Below are positions 8,263 through 17,413 of a stretch of 55,358 nucleotides of DNA, piece after piece. This DNA is from Cohnella thermotolerans DSM 17683. Lineage in GTDB: Bacteria; Bacillota; Bacilli; Paenibacillales; Paenibacillaceae. Each line of letters opens with the position of its first letter. Position 1 is the first letter of the stretch. The notes below the pieces were generated by a model. The model was not told the origin of the DNA and did not search any database. It saw only the letters and a list, made by a program, of their open reading frames with translations. The stretch spans positions 1 to 55,358 of the forward strand of contig NZ_AUCP01000043.1 of the NCBI RefSeq assembly GCF_000429825.1, given 5' to 3'. Made by a program: the position numbers and the translations under genes.

Positions 8263-9748
8263 AGCCGTCATTTTCGACGATGAGTATATCGTGTTGGAGG
8301 CGCTGAGCGCCCTTGTCGACTGGGAGGGACTTGGCATCCGATTGGCCGGCGCCGCCGGAGACGGGATTTCGGCTTTGGAGACATTCCGGAACGTGCGTCC
8401 GGATATCGTGCTGACCGACATTCGGATGCCGGGCAAAGACGGCCTGCAGCTTCTGGAGGAAATTCTGGAGGAAGCGCCGGATACCTGCTGCATCGTATTC
8501 AGCGGCTTTAACGAATTCGAATACGTCAAACGCGCCATTCGGCTCGGCGTCGCCGATTACGTGGAGAAGCCGTTCACGGAGCACGGCATCGAGCAGGCGC
8601 TGCGCAAAGCGCTCAGGCAAATCCGCAAGAAGGAAGCCGTCCAAGATTTGGAGCGCAAATGGGATGCGAGCCGAAGGGAGCTGCTGGACAAGGCGGTCTG
8701 GGACTTGCTGCTGCACGGGAGAGAAGCGCTAGCCAAGTGGCGGGAGACGTTCGGCCAGGAGGAGCGGCACGTGCAAGCCGTGACGGTGATGGCTGCGGCC
8801 GGCGATTTTGCTTTGCCGGACCATCCCGCTTACCGGACGGTAGATTTGCGGATCGAGGGGAAGAAGGTAGCCGTCGTCTTCCACTTTATGGAGTTGTCCC
8901 ATGCCTATTGGGACGAGATAGCGAGCGACCTGGACTCGGCGGGAACGGCCGTCGGCATCGGCCGCACGTATCCGAATCCGGAGGAGGCCCCGCGCAGCTA
9001 TCAAGAAGCGCTTCATGCGTTGAAGTACGCCTTGCTGCTGGAAGCGAAGGGCGCGATGAAGTTCGGCGAGCTGGGCGCAAGCCGCCTGTCGCCGGAAGGG
9101 TGGCCGGATCGGGAAGAAGCGATCGTGCTGAGCATGCGGACAGGCAACAAAGCGATGCTTATGGACGAGGTGGACCGCTTCATCGGCTGGATTCATGCGT
9201 CCAAGGTCGATCCGGACGTCGCCGAACGTGAGATGCTCAAGCTGATCTATATCGCGATGGATGCGGCCAAGGGCAACGCAGCCGGGACCGGTTCGCTCTT
9301 TCCGCCGAACGAGCCGTATATGCCGCACATCGAGATTCGGAAGGCATCGTCTGCGGGCGCGCTGTCGGAATGGTTCCGGGAGCAGATGGCGCTCCTTGCG
9401 GACAAAGGCCTCGATGCGAGGGAACGGATCAAGCATGCCGCCGTCGAGAAGGCTTGCCGCTTCATCGAACGCAACGTCACCCGCGACGTCTCGCTGCAGG
9501 AGACGGCCGAGCATGTAGGGCTCAATGCCACCTACTTGAGCGTGCTGTTCAAGGAAGTGATGGGCGAGACGTATATCAAATACTTGACCCGCATCCGCAT
9601 GGAGATGGCCAAGACGCTGCTGAACAAGGGATGCAAAGTGAGCGAGGTCGGCGCGAAGGTCGGCTATTTGACGAACCGCCATTTTACGGAGGTGTTCAAG
9701 AAATATACCGGCAAAACGCCCGGCCAGTTCAAGGACGGCTCCATTTGA
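8255..9748 (+). CDS. YesN-type response regulator (receiver plus AraC HTH)
   Basis: The 497-residue protein has an N-terminal receiver domain with acidic pocket FDDEYIV, phospho-acceptor Asp55 in VLTDIRMPG, and the conserved lysine in YVEKPF. A poorly conserved middle follows, then two AraC-type helix-turn-helices in the last 100 residues (LQETAEHVGLNATYLSVLFK and VGYLTNRHFTEVFKKYTGKT). Such regulators activate the ABC transporter and hydrolase genes next to them, and here these start 150 bases downstream. The start overlaps the kinase stop, with GAGGTG 8 bases upstream. Confidence 0.95.
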   Translation: MLKAVIFDDEYIVLEALSALVDWEGLGIRLAGAAGDGISALETFRNVRPDIVLTDIRMPGKDGLQLLEEILEEAPDTCCIVFSGFNEFEYVKRAIRLGVADYVEKPFTEHGIEQALRKALRQIRKKEAVQDLERKWDASRRELLDKAVWDLLLHGREALAKWRETFGQEERHVQAVTVMAAAGDFALPDHPAYRTVDLRIEGKKVAVVFHFMELSHAYWDEIASDLDSAGTAVGIGRTYPNPEEAPRSYQEALHALKYALLLEAKGAMKFGELGASRLSPEGWPDREEAIVLSMRTGNKAMLMDEVDRFIGWIHASKVDPDVAEREMLKLIYIAMDAAKGNAAGTGSLFPPNEPYMPHIEIRKASSAGALSEWFREQMALLADKGLDARERIKHAAVEKACRFIERNVTRDVSLQETAEHVGLNATYLSVLFKEVMGETYIKYLTRIRMEMAKTLLNKGCKVSEVGAKVGYLTNRHFTEVFKKYTGKTPGQFKDGSI

Positions 9749-9812
9749 GGCGCGAAGCGAAGCGCATTCCAAAAAAAACGGAACGGAATCAAAAGAAAGT
9801 GGCGATGTCGCT

Positions 9813-9834
9813 TGAATGCGCTTTCTTCTAGAAT
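9813..9834 (+). promoter_or_regulatory. Candidate cre site with -10 box before the sugar transporter operon
   Basis: TGAATGCGCTTTCT at 9813-9826 matches the cre consensus at 12 of 14 positions, and TAGAAT at 9829-9834 can serve as -10. No good -35 is visible 17 bases upstream, as expected of a promoter that needs an activator such as the YesN-type protein encoded just before it. Confidence 0.5.
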
Positions 9835-9896
9835 AGGGTCATGGGTACCCGGGCCCTTCCGAACGCTAATCCTGAATTCAAAGGGGGACCAAACGA

Positions 9897-11279
9897 ATGA
9901 GCCATTCCAGGCAAGTTCTCGCCTTGCTGTCCAGCGTTGCGCTGACGACCGGTCTGCTCGCCGGGTGCGGCGGCGGCAATTCGAACGATAACGGAAGCCC
10001 GTCGGCTTCGCCGTCCGGCAGCTCCGGTTCTTCCGCCGGCGCCAGCCCCTCCGCATCCGCTTCCACAGAGCCGAAAGAGAAAGTGAAGCTAAGCTTGCTG
10101 GTCGACAACTCCCAGGATTCCGTCAACATCGCCAAAGCGCTGACCGAAGCCTTCCAGGCGCAAAATCCGAACATCACGTTCGAGACCGAGACCCGTCCCG
10201 GAGGCAGCGAAGGCGACAACTTCGTCAAAACGCGCCTGTCCACCGGCGATATGAACGACATTTTCTTCTATAACTCGGGCTCGCTTATGCAAGCGTTGAA
10301 TCCGGAACAGAATTTGCTGGATTTGACGAACGAACCGTTCCAGGAGCGCGTTGTCGATTCGTTCAAACCGACGGTCACCTCGAACGGGAAAATTTACGGC
10401 GTTCCGTATACTTCGACCATCGGCGGCGGCTGGTTGTACAACAAGAAAATTTATGCCGATCTCGGTCTCTCCGTGCCGAAAACGTGGGCCGAGCTGATGG
10501 CCAATAACGACAAGATCAAGGCGGCCGGCATCACGCCGATTGTCGGAACGTACAAGGACACCTGGACTTCCCAATTGATCGTGCTGGCCGATTATTTCAA
10601 CGTGCAGGCGCAGGACCCCAATTTTGCCGCGGACTATACGGCGAACAAGGCGAAGTACGCGACGACGCCCGCCGCCCTGCGCAGCTTCCAGAAGCTGGAG
10701 GAGACGGTCGGTTACTACAACAAGGATTTCCTGGCGACCACTTACGACGCCGGACTGCGGATGCTCGCGGAAGGCAAGGGCGCCCATTATCCGATGCTGA
10801 CCTTCGCCATTCCCGCTATCGTGCAGAACAATCCGGATCAGATTGGCGATATCGGCTTCTTCGCGCAGCCGGGCGACAGTCCCGACAAGAACGGCTTGAC
10901 GGTATGGATGCCGGGGGCGGCTTATATTTACAAAAACACTCAGCATCCCGAAGAAGCGAAGAAGTTTCTGGCGTTCATCGCCTCCGCGGAAGGAATGGCG
11001 GTCGTCGCTAAAGTATCCACCCCTTCGGGACCGTTCGTTATCAAGGGGGCGGCCATTCCGGACAACGTCCCGCAAGTCGTGAAGGATATGCTTCCTTACT
11101 TCGACCAACCGGGCATGACGGCTCCGGCGCTGGAATTCGTCTCTCCGGTCAAAGGACCGAGCCTCGAGCAGATTACGGTGGAAGTCGGCAGCGGCAAGCG
11201 AAAAGCCGAGAGCGCTGCCGAGCTGTACGACCAGGACGTCAAGAAGCAAGCGCAGCAGCTCGGGCTTGAAGGGTGGTAA
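9897..11279 (+). CDS. CUT1 ABC transporter sugar-binding lipoprotein
   Basis: The 460-residue extracellular solute-binding protein (family 1) captures an oligosaccharide for the two permeases that follow. The signal sequence ends in the lipobox TGLLAGC with the lipidated Cys near residue 23, followed by a low-complexity Ser/Gly/Pro/Ala linker to about residue 60. The mature part has family-1 landmarks: FETETRPGGSEGDNF, YGVPYTSTIGGGWLYNKKIY and PKTWAELM. The ligand is not shown by sequence, and the downstream rhamnosidase suggests a rhamnose-containing oligosaccharide. AAGGGGG precedes the ATG. No ATPase gene is present, as usual for CUT1 systems that share MsmX/MsmK. Confidence 0.93.
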   Translation: MSHSRQVLALLSSVALTTGLLAGCGGGNSNDNGSPSASPSGSSGSSAGASPSASASTEPKEKVKLSLLVDNSQDSVNIAKALTEAFQAQNPNITFETETRPGGSEGDNFVKTRLSTGDMNDIFFYNSGSLMQALNPEQNLLDLTNEPFQERVVDSFKPTVTSNGKIYGVPYTSTIGGGWLYNKKIYADLGLSVPKTWAELMANNDKIKAAGITPIVGTYKDTWTSQLIVLADYFNVQAQDPNFAADYTANKAKYATTPAALRSFQKLEETVGYYNKDFLATTYDAGLRMLAEGKGAHYPMLTFAIPAIVQNNPDQIGDIGFFAQPGDSPDKNGLTVWMPGAAYIYKNTQHPEEAKKFLAFIASAEGMAVVAKVSTPSGPFVIKGAAIPDNVPQVVKDMLPYFDQPGMTAPALEFVSPVKGPSLEQITVEVGSGKRKAESAAELYDQDVKKQAQQLGLEGW

Positions 11280-11361
11280 ACGCAACACCGCCGGAGTGAA
11301 GGAGGCCGGCCCGCCGGACACGGGCAGGGCCGGCGGCTTCGCTCCGATTGGGGGGAACGGG

Positions 11362-12228
11362 ATGAGCAAAGTATTCAGGCGGATCTATACCTATAAATTT
11401 TTGCTGCCGGCGGCGATCGTCTATTTCGTCATCTTTATCGTCCCGACGGCGATGTCGTTCTTCTTCAGCTTGACGAGGTGGACGCTGTCCGACTGGGATT
11501 TTATCGGCTTGCAGAACTTCATCACCTTTTTTCAAGAGCCTTCCCTAAGCATCGGCTTCAAGAACACGTTTATCTACGCGGTCGTCACCTGTTCGCTGAA
11601 GGTCGTCGGGGGGCTGCTGCTCGGGGTCCTGCTGACCAGCAAGCTCCGCACGAAAAGCTACCTGCGGTCCGTCGTGTTCTTCCCCACGCTGGTCAGCACG
11701 ATCGCCGTCGGCATCGCCTTCAGCATGATGATGCATCCGACGACGGGGCTCATCAATACGACCTTGGCGCGGCTCGGCATCGAGGGGCCGGATTGGCTCG
11801 GGGATACGAGCATCGCCCTGCTGTCGGTCGCGTTCGTGGATGTGTGGAAGGGAATCGGCTTCGCGACGGTCATTTATATCGCCGGGATTCTGTCCATTCC
11901 CGAGGAATATTACGAAGCGCTGCAGATCGACGGCGGCAACGGGTGGAACAAGTTCTGGAACATCGTCGTCCCCTTGAGCCGTCCGGCGACGAACTCCGTC
12001 ATTATCCTCGCCTTCATCGGCGGTTTGCGGTCGTTCGATCTGATCTGGGCGATGACCAAGGGCGGGCCGGGATTCGCAACGGACGTAATCGCCTCTATCA
12101 TCTATAAGCAATATCAGGGCGGGTTCTACGGATTGGCTACGGCCGGCAACGTCATTCTGTTCGTGTTCGTCGCCGCGCTCGCGTTCCCGCTGTCGCGCTA
12201 TCTGAGCCGCCAAGAGGTGGACCTATGA
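11362..12228 (+). CDS. CUT1 ABC transporter permease (MalF/UgpA type)
   Basis: A 288-residue inner-membrane permease with about six membrane segments, the first at residues 10-32 (FLLPAAIVYFVIFIVPTAMS). The cytoplasmic EAA loop, which docks the ATPase, reads EEYYEALQIDGGNGWNKFWN followed by IVVPLSRP. The start at 11362 follows a GGGGGG ribosome site. A longer frame from 11266 would overlap the lipoprotein gene and add a charged, non-membrane extension, so it is rejected. The stop overlaps the next permease by 4 bases. Confidence 0.93.
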   Translation: MSKVFRRIYTYKFLLPAAIVYFVIFIVPTAMSFFFSLTRWTLSDWDFIGLQNFITFFQEPSLSIGFKNTFIYAVVTCSLKVVGGLLLGVLLTSKLRTKSYLRSVVFFPTLVSTIAVGIAFSMMMHPTTGLINTTLARLGIEGPDWLGDTSIALLSVAFVDVWKGIGFATVIYIAGILSIPEEYYEALQIDGGNGWNKFWNIVVPLSRPATNSVIILAFIGGLRSFDLIWAMTKGGPGFATDVIASIIYKQYQGGFYGLATAGNVILFVFVAALAFPLSRYLSRQEVDL

Positions 12229-13055
12229 GCCGAAGCGTTCGCAAATGGATGCTCGAGGCGGCCGCCGTGCTCGCCAGCGTCGTTCTTTTCTGGGTCCCCT
12301 TGTATTTCGTCGTTCTGACCGCGATGAAGAGCGCTCGGGAAGCCTCCCTCATGAATCTGGAGTGGCCATCCGAAGTTCAGCTCTGGCAGAACATCAAGGA
12401 AGTCGTCGCCGTTCGGGACCACATGCTGCTCCGCGCGTTCTGGAACAGCTCGGTGCTGACGGTGCTGTCCATTGCCGCCACGGTGGTCGTCTGCTCGATG
12501 GCCGCCTTCGTCATGCAGCGCAGGCAAGACAGGGCGTCGCCCTGGATCGGCTTCTTCGTGCTGGCCGGCCTGATCATTCCTCCGGCGATCGTGCCCACCA
12601 TCTGGGTGCTGAACGAGCTTCATCTGTTCAAAACGATGACCGGACTGGTGCTGATCGAGGTGGCGCTCGGGTTCCCGTTCTGCGTGCTGCTGTACCGAAG
12701 CTTCATGGCCACCATTCCCCGGGAGATCGACGAAGCCGCGGTGGTGGACGGCTACGGGGGGTACCGGCTGTTTTTCACCATCCTTTTTCCGCTGCTGCAG
12801 CCGGTTACCGCCACAGTGATCGTCACGCAAGCCGTCGCAATCTTCAACGACTTTACGAACCCGCTTTATTTCTTCCCGGGAGCGAAGAACGCGACCGTGC
12901 AGCTGACGCTGTACAACTTCACCAGCCAGTTCGTCTCCCAATATAACTTGCTGTTTACGAACATCTTGCTTATTACGCTTCCGCCGCTCGTCCTGTTCCT
13001 CTTCTTCAACAAGAAGATCGTGGCCGGGATGACCGCCGGTTCCATCAAAGGTTGA
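12225..13055 (+). CDS. CUT1 ABC transporter permease (MalG/UgpE type)
   Basis: A 276-residue second permease with six predicted membrane segments. The EAA loop reads PREIDEAAVVDGYGGYRLFF followed by TILFPLLQP. The start codon overlaps the stop of the first permease (ATGA), so the two subunits are translationally coupled. It forms the channel with its neighbour and ends 44 bases before the rhamnosidase start, so the hydrolase is probably in the same transcript. Confidence 0.93.
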   Translation: MSRSVRKWMLEAAAVLASVVLFWVPLYFVVLTAMKSAREASLMNLEWPSEVQLWQNIKEVVAVRDHMLLRAFWNSSVLTVLSIAATVVVCSMAAFVMQRRQDRASPWIGFFVLAGLIIPPAIVPTIWVLNELHLFKTMTGLVLIEVALGFPFCVLLYRSFMATIPREIDEAAVVDGYGGYRLFFTILFPLLQPVTATVIVTQAVAIFNDFTNPLYFFPGAKNATVQLTLYNFTSQFVSQYNLLFTNILLITLPPLVLFLFFNKKIVAGMTAGSIKG

Positions 13056-13099
13056 GAAGCGAATTGCACGTTCGAAAATCGAATCGGGGAGGGCTTCAG

Positions 13100-15982
13100 A
13101 TGAGTTGGAAAGTGACGAACGTAACGTGCGAGTATCGCACGAATCCGCTCGGGATCGGCGTCCGCAATCCGCGGTTCGCCTGGCGGCTCGAATCGGACCG
13201 GCGCGGCGCCATGCAGGCGGGATACCGTATCGCAGTGGCCGGAGCCGACGGGAACTTCGCCGCTCCGCTATGGGATTCCGGCTATACGGCGAGCGACGCC
13301 TCCATTCAGATCGAATATGCCGGGCCGCCATTGGCGTCGCGCACCCGGTATCACGTTCGGGTCAAAGCCTGGGATGACGAAGGACGGGAATCCGATTGGA
13401 GCGAGACGGCTTCGTTCGAGACGACGCTGCTGGACGCGTCGGAGTGGCAGGCGCAGTGGATGACGCCGCGGGCGGCGGAGATCGATCCCGGGACGAGTGC
13501 GGCCTTCTTGCTGCGCAAAAGCTTTCGATTGAAGCCCGGGATCGCGGCTGCGCGCATTTACGCGACGGCGGCGGGCGTTTACGAGCTGTACGCCAACGGC
13601 AGCCGGGTGTCCGACGACGCGCTCGCCCCCGGCTGGACGAGTTACCAGCATCGGCTGCAGTACCAGACCTACGACGTGACGGGACTGCTGCGAGCCGGCG
13701 GCAACGCGATCGGCGTTCACCTCGGAGACGGCTGGTATCGCAGCGGGATGGGCTTCGAGAACCGGAATTTCAAATACGGGGATCGGCGGGCGGCGCTGCT
13801 GCAGCTTCACGTTCGATACGAAGACGGCTCGGAGGACGTGATCGTCTCCGACGAGTCCTGGAAGTGCTCGACCGGTCCGGTGCTCTATTCGACGATCTAT
13901 CACGGCGAAATTTACGACGCCCGCCTGGAGCCGGCCGGATGGAGCGAAGACGGCTTCCCGGACGAGGCGTGGGCGTCTGCCGAGGTCCTTCCTTTGCCCA
14001 TGAACATTCTGGTTCCACAGGAGAACTGGCCGGTCCGCGTGACGGAAAGGGTGAAGCCGATCGCCAGCTTCGTCACCCACGCCGGCGACCGGGTGCTGGA
14101 CATGGGGCAGAACATGGTGGGCCGCATCCGGATGACCGTTCAAGCGCCGGCCGGCACGAAGATCGTGCTGCGGCATGCGGAGGTGCTGGATAAGGAAGGC
14201 AACGTCTACTTCCCCAATCTCCGCGCAGCGAAGCAGACGGTGGAGTATACGGCTAAAGGCGAGGGAACGGAAAGCTACGCCCCCCATTTCACGTTCATGG
14301 GATTCCGCTATGTGAAGGTGGAGGGATATCCGGGAGATTCGCTGCCGCTTACAGCGTTCGTAGGAGAGGTGCTGCATTCGGACATGGAGCCGACGGGCGC
14401 CTTCCATACTTCGGACAGCCGCGTTAACAGGCTGCAAAGCAATATTCTGTGGGGGCAGAGAGGCAATTTTGTCGATGTGCCGACCGATTGCCCGCAGCGC
14501 GACGAGCGGCTCGGGTGGACGGGGGACGCGCAGGTGTTCATCAGCACGGCGCTCTTCAACTTCCAGGGCGCTCCGTTCTTTACGAAGTGGCTCCGCGACC
14601 TGAAGGCGGAGCAACATCCGGACGGAGGCGTGCCGTTCGTCATCCCGGACGTCGCCGGAGGAGCCAGTTCGGCCGCTTGGGGAGACGCGGCGGTCATTTG
14701 CCCCTGGACCGTCTATCGATATTACGGCGATAAACGTCTGCTCTCCGAGCAGTATGCCAGCATGAAGGCATGGGTGGAATATATCCGCGCGCAGGGCGAC
14801 AACGAGCATCTGTGGAATACGGGATTCCACTTCGGAGACTGGCTGGGGCTCGACGCCAAGGAAGACAGCTATGTCGGCGCGACTCCGCGCGATCTGATCG
14901 CTACGGCGTTCTACGCGTATTCCACCCGGCTCGTGCGCGAGGCGGCCAAAGTTCTGGGGCATGCGGAAGACGAAGCGAAATACGCGGAACTGCACCGCGG
15001 GATCGTCAAGGCGTTCCGGGCCGAGTTCCTGACACCGAGCGGGCGGGTGGCCGCGCCTACGCAGACGGCGCACGTGCTCGTGCTCATGTTCGGATTGGCG
15101 GACGAAGAGGTGCGCGCCCGCATCGCCAAAGATCTCAACGATCTGATCGTGGAGAACGATTACCACCTGACGACCGGATTCGTAGGCACGCCGTATCTCT
15201 GTTTTGCCCTGTCCGATCACGGCTATCACGAGACGGCGGTCCGGCTGCTCCTGCAGGACAGTTACCCCGGCTGGCTCTATTCGGTATCCAAAGGCGCGAC
15301 CACGATCTGGGAGCACTGGGACAGCATCAAGCCTGACGGTTCGTTCTGGAGCGACGATATGAACTCCTTCAACCATTACGCGTACGGGGCGATCGGCGAT
15401 TGGATGTATCGCAAGCTGGCCGGTCTGGACATGGATCCGGCGGTTCCCGCCTTCAAACGGATTCATATCGAGCCGCTGTTCGGAACGAAGGCGCTGAAGC
15501 ATGCCAAGGCAGCGCATCGCTCGCCGTATGGAACCGTCGAGTCCGGTTGGGAGATCGAAGGGAAGCGCATCCGGGTGGATGCGGAGATTCCGGCCAACAC
15601 GACGGCCGAGATCGTGCTGCGGGGCGCTTCGCTTGCCGGATTGAAGGAAGGCGGCCGGCCGCTCGATGCGGCGGACGGCATTCTCTCCGCGTCCGAAGAC
15701 GCGGGCGGCGTCACGCTCTCCGTCGGCTCCGGCGTCTACGCCTTCGAATATGAGCATGAGGGCTTGTTCCGGACTCGTTACACGGAGAATACGGCCCTCA
15801 GCGATCTTCTGAACGACGATGCGGCCGTAGAAGTCTTGAAGCGGCATTTCCCGCAGCTGTTCGAAGGTCCGATGCTTCAATTCCTGCGCACGTCCAGCTT
15901 GAAGGAAGTGGCCGAGAACGGCATGACCCGCATGGCAAGCGGGCAGTTGGATGAAGTCTTGAGCGAACTGTCGCGGCTTTAG
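13100..15982 (+). CDS. GH78 alpha-L-rhamnosidase
   Basis: A 960-residue glycoside hydrolase family 78 enzyme that removes terminal alpha-L-rhamnose. N-terminal beta-sandwich domains (fibronectin-like start SWKVTNVTCEYRTNPLGIGV) lead to the (alpha/alpha)6 barrel, with catalytic-region motifs DCPQRDERLGWTGDAQVF and SKGATTIWEHWDSIKPDGSF. These hold the acid residues known from GH78 structures. No signal peptide is seen, so it acts in the cytoplasm on imported oligosaccharides. About 75 residues after the usual C-terminal beta domain (from about residue 886) are extra; see the findings. The ATG at 13100 has GGGGAGGG upstream. An in-frame ATG at 13052 would overlap the permease gene. Confidence 0.95.
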   Translation: MSWKVTNVTCEYRTNPLGIGVRNPRFAWRLESDRRGAMQAGYRIAVAGADGNFAAPLWDSGYTASDASIQIEYAGPPLASRTRYHVRVKAWDDEGRESDWSETASFETTLLDASEWQAQWMTPRAAEIDPGTSAAFLLRKSFRLKPGIAAARIYATAAGVYELYANGSRVSDDALAPGWTSYQHRLQYQTYDVTGLLRAGGNAIGVHLGDGWYRSGMGFENRNFKYGDRRAALLQLHVRYEDGSEDVIVSDESWKCSTGPVLYSTIYHGEIYDARLEPAGWSEDGFPDEAWASAEVLPLPMNILVPQENWPVRVTERVKPIASFVTHAGDRVLDMGQNMVGRIRMTVQAPAGTKIVLRHAEVLDKEGNVYFPNLRAAKQTVEYTAKGEGTESYAPHFTFMGFRYVKVEGYPGDSLPLTAFVGEVLHSDMEPTGAFHTSDSRVNRLQSNILWGQRGNFVDVPTDCPQRDERLGWTGDAQVFISTALFNFQGAPFFTKWLRDLKAEQHPDGGVPFVIPDVAGGASSAAWGDAAVICPWTVYRYYGDKRLLSEQYASMKAWVEYIRAQGDNEHLWNTGFHFGDWLGLDAKEDSYVGATPRDLIATAFYAYSTRLVREAAKVLGHAEDEAKYAELHRGIVKAFRAEFLTPSGRVAAPTQTAHVLVLMFGLADEEVRARIAKDLNDLIVENDYHLTTGFVGTPYLCFALSDHGYHETAVRLLLQDSYPGWLYSVSKGATTIWEHWDSIKPDGSFWSDDMNSFNHYAYGAIGDWMYRKLAGLDMDPAVPAFKRIHIEPLFGTKALKHAKAAHRSPYGTVESGWEIEGKRIRVDAEIPANTTAEIVLRGASLAGLKEGGRPLDAADGILSASEDAGGVTLSVGSGVYAFEYEHEGLFRTRYTENTALSDLLNDDAAVEVLKRHFPQLFEGPMLQFLRTSSLKEVAENGMTRMASGQLDEVLSELSRL

Positions 15983-16037
15983 GCGGAGGGACGGCATGGG
16001 GAGATCAATGCGCGGAGCGGCCTTCTCGCTCTTGGCG

Positions 16038-16221
16038 TAACGAACCGAGCGATCGTTATTCCGCCATGGGAAGCCCGTTGGAGAAATTAACGAATCGAGA
16101 ACCCGCTATTCGCCCGCGGCGGACCCTTTTCCGAAGGAAATCCGGCCGATAACGATTGGTCGATTCGTTAGGGTGTCGAGAACGCCGCTTTTTCGCCAAA
16201 TAACGTTGTCTGTGTTCGTTA
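16038..16221. repeat. Four-word palindromic intergenic element, copy A
   Basis: Words starting TAACGAA occur forward at 16038-16060 and 16088-16110 and reverse-complemented at 16150-16170 and 16199-16221. The nested forward-forward-reverse-reverse order lets the whole 184 bases fold back on itself. The same architecture recurs at 20548-20729 and 27309-27493 with matching spacing (50 bases between the first two words in all three copies). It fills most of the 372-base gap after the rhamnosidase gene. No reading frame is present. Confidence 0.85.
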
Positions 16222-16354
16222 GCGATTGCGGCTCCCGCGAGGGAGAGTGCGGCCGTCAGGGATTGTCCCTTGGCGGTCCTTTTTTTCACCAGGCCATTGT
16301 ATTTTCTGGTAGTATAAGAAGAAAGATTCCAATCGGGAAAGGAACGGATCGAAG

Positions 16355-16864
16355 ATGACGCGAGATCGACTGGCAGAAGCGATTCAGCTGCGCGAAGAGG
16401 GACGCGCCAGGCAGGATCAGGCCATTTTGAAGCAAGCGCGGGAGCTGCTGCTGGACTTGGCCGCCGCCTATCCCGACGATGCGGAGATTGTTTTCCAGAC
16501 CGGGGTGGCCCACGACAATTCGGGATTAGGACGGGAAGCCATTCCTTACTACCTGCGGGCGATCGATTTGGGTCTTTCCGGACCCGATCTGGAAAGGTGT
16601 CTGCTCGGCCTGGGAAGCACGTATCGCTATCTGGGGCACTATCGGGAAGCGGAGGAAGTGTTGCGACGCGGGGTGAGCGAGTTTCCGCACAACCGGGCGC
16701 TCCAGATTTTCCATGCGATGGCCTTGTACAATACGCAGCGCTACAAAGAAGCGATGGAAGTCGTATTGACCAACTTGCTGGAGACCACCTCCGACGAGAA
16801 AATTCGGTATTTCAAACGAGGCCTCGCGTACTACGCGGCGCATCTGGATGAAACCTGGTGTTAA
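16355..16864 (+). CDS. Tetratricopeptide-repeat protein
   Basis: A 169-residue soluble protein built of about four TPR helical pairs. One spans ARELLLDLAAAYPDDAEIVF, the next starts QTGVAHDNSGLGREAIPYYL, and later ones contain YRYLGHYREAEEVLRRGV and IFHAMALYNTQRYKEAMEVV. TPRs mediate protein contacts, and no enzymatic domain is visible, so the partner is unknown. The ATG follows GGAAAGGAACGG. It is the first gene after repeat copy A and the only intact one before yojF-bshB2. Confidence 0.85.
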   Translation: MTRDRLAEAIQLREEGRARQDQAILKQARELLLDLAAAYPDDAEIVFQTGVAHDNSGLGREAIPYYLRAIDLGLSGPDLERCLLGLGSTYRYLGHYREAEEVLRRGVSEFPHNRALQIFHAMALYNTQRYKEAMEVVLTNLLETTSDEKIRYFKRGLAYYAAHLDETWC

Positions 16865-16891
16865 GCTCCGCCTGGCCGGCAATCGGTTGAT

Positions 16892-16982
16892 CGGCGAGTG
16901 CCTTGCAACGTTTGTGCCGGAGGCGAAGGAGAAGATCGGCTATCGCATGCCCGCCTTGCGCTTTAAAGGCGGACAGCGATGA
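16892..16982 (+). pseudogene. Fragment resembling a DUF1801 (YdhG-like) protein
   Basis: Between the TPR gene and yojF a frame reads CLATFVPEAKEKIGYRMPAL then RFKGGQR and a stop. This resembles the conserved PEAEEKIGYGMPTFRLNG segment of DUF1801 proteins. There is no start and no remainder of the domain, so it is probably a leftover of a deleted gene. The short match makes the assignment tentative. Confidence 0.45.
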
Positions 16983-16990
16983 GGTATAAT
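16962..16990 (+). promoter_or_regulatory. Candidate promoter of yojF-bshB2
   Basis: TATAAT at 16985-16990 is a perfect -10. The sequence 17 bases upstream is TTTAAA at 16962-16967, a weak -35. It lies 58 bases before yojF. Confidence 0.45.
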
Positions 16991-17047
16991 GCGACTGCAC
17001 CCCTATTCCTCACATGGGGCAACCGGTCAACGTCTGGAGGCGACAAC

Positions 17048-17392
17048 ATGCAGCTAATCGAACCATCGGAAATACAGCGCAGAATCGATATTTTTAGAAA
17101 TCAAGATTTGTATGTGCATCTGGAGATGACGACGGGAGCCTATGCCGCCCATTACGATAGCTCGAAGCATCCGGCCGCGACTTTCATTACGAATGCGCAA
17201 ATTCGCTATTCGCACGGATCGATAGCCGGGAGCGGTCCGTATCGCGTAGGCTTGAAGATGGAGAATGGCTGGGTATACTCGGAAGGCTTGACGCATTACG
17301 AAGAGAGCGAGACCGAGCGGTTGATTCTGGCGGGGCACGACAGTCAAGGCAAGCTGGTCGTAGCGTTGCAGTTAAGCCGGCAGCCTTTCTAA
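17048..17392 (+). CDS. yojF: YojF family protein (DUF1806)
   Basis: A 114-residue protein that matches B. subtilis YojF in length, in its partner gene and in the pattern YVHLEMTTGAYAAH and YRVGLKMENGWVYSEGLTHY. Its biochemical role is not established, but it is nearly always encoded next to bshB2 (yojG), so a link to bacillithiol metabolism is inferred from context. The start at 17048 has GGAGG 8 bases upstream; a longer frame from 16979 lacks a ribosome site. It is followed after 21 bases by bshB2. Confidence 0.88.
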   Translation: MQLIEPSEIQRRIDIFRNQDLYVHLEMTTGAYAAHYDSSKHPAATFITNAQIRYSHGSIAGSGPYRVGLKMENGWVYSEGLTHYEESETERLILAGHDSQGKLVVALQLSRQPF

Positions 17393-17413
17393 GGCAGGAG
17401 GAGATGAACGATC

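Noticed and set aside
12198..13331. A 377-codon minus-strand frame across the permease and rhamnosidase genes
   Set aside because: It spans the boundary between two certain genes, is Arg- and His-rich, and has no ribosome site.
13268..15997. A 909-codon minus-strand frame opposite the rhamnosidase gene
   Set aside because: Same GC-rich codon-bias effect. The Arg- and His-rich translation has no domain, and the plus-strand gene is well supported.
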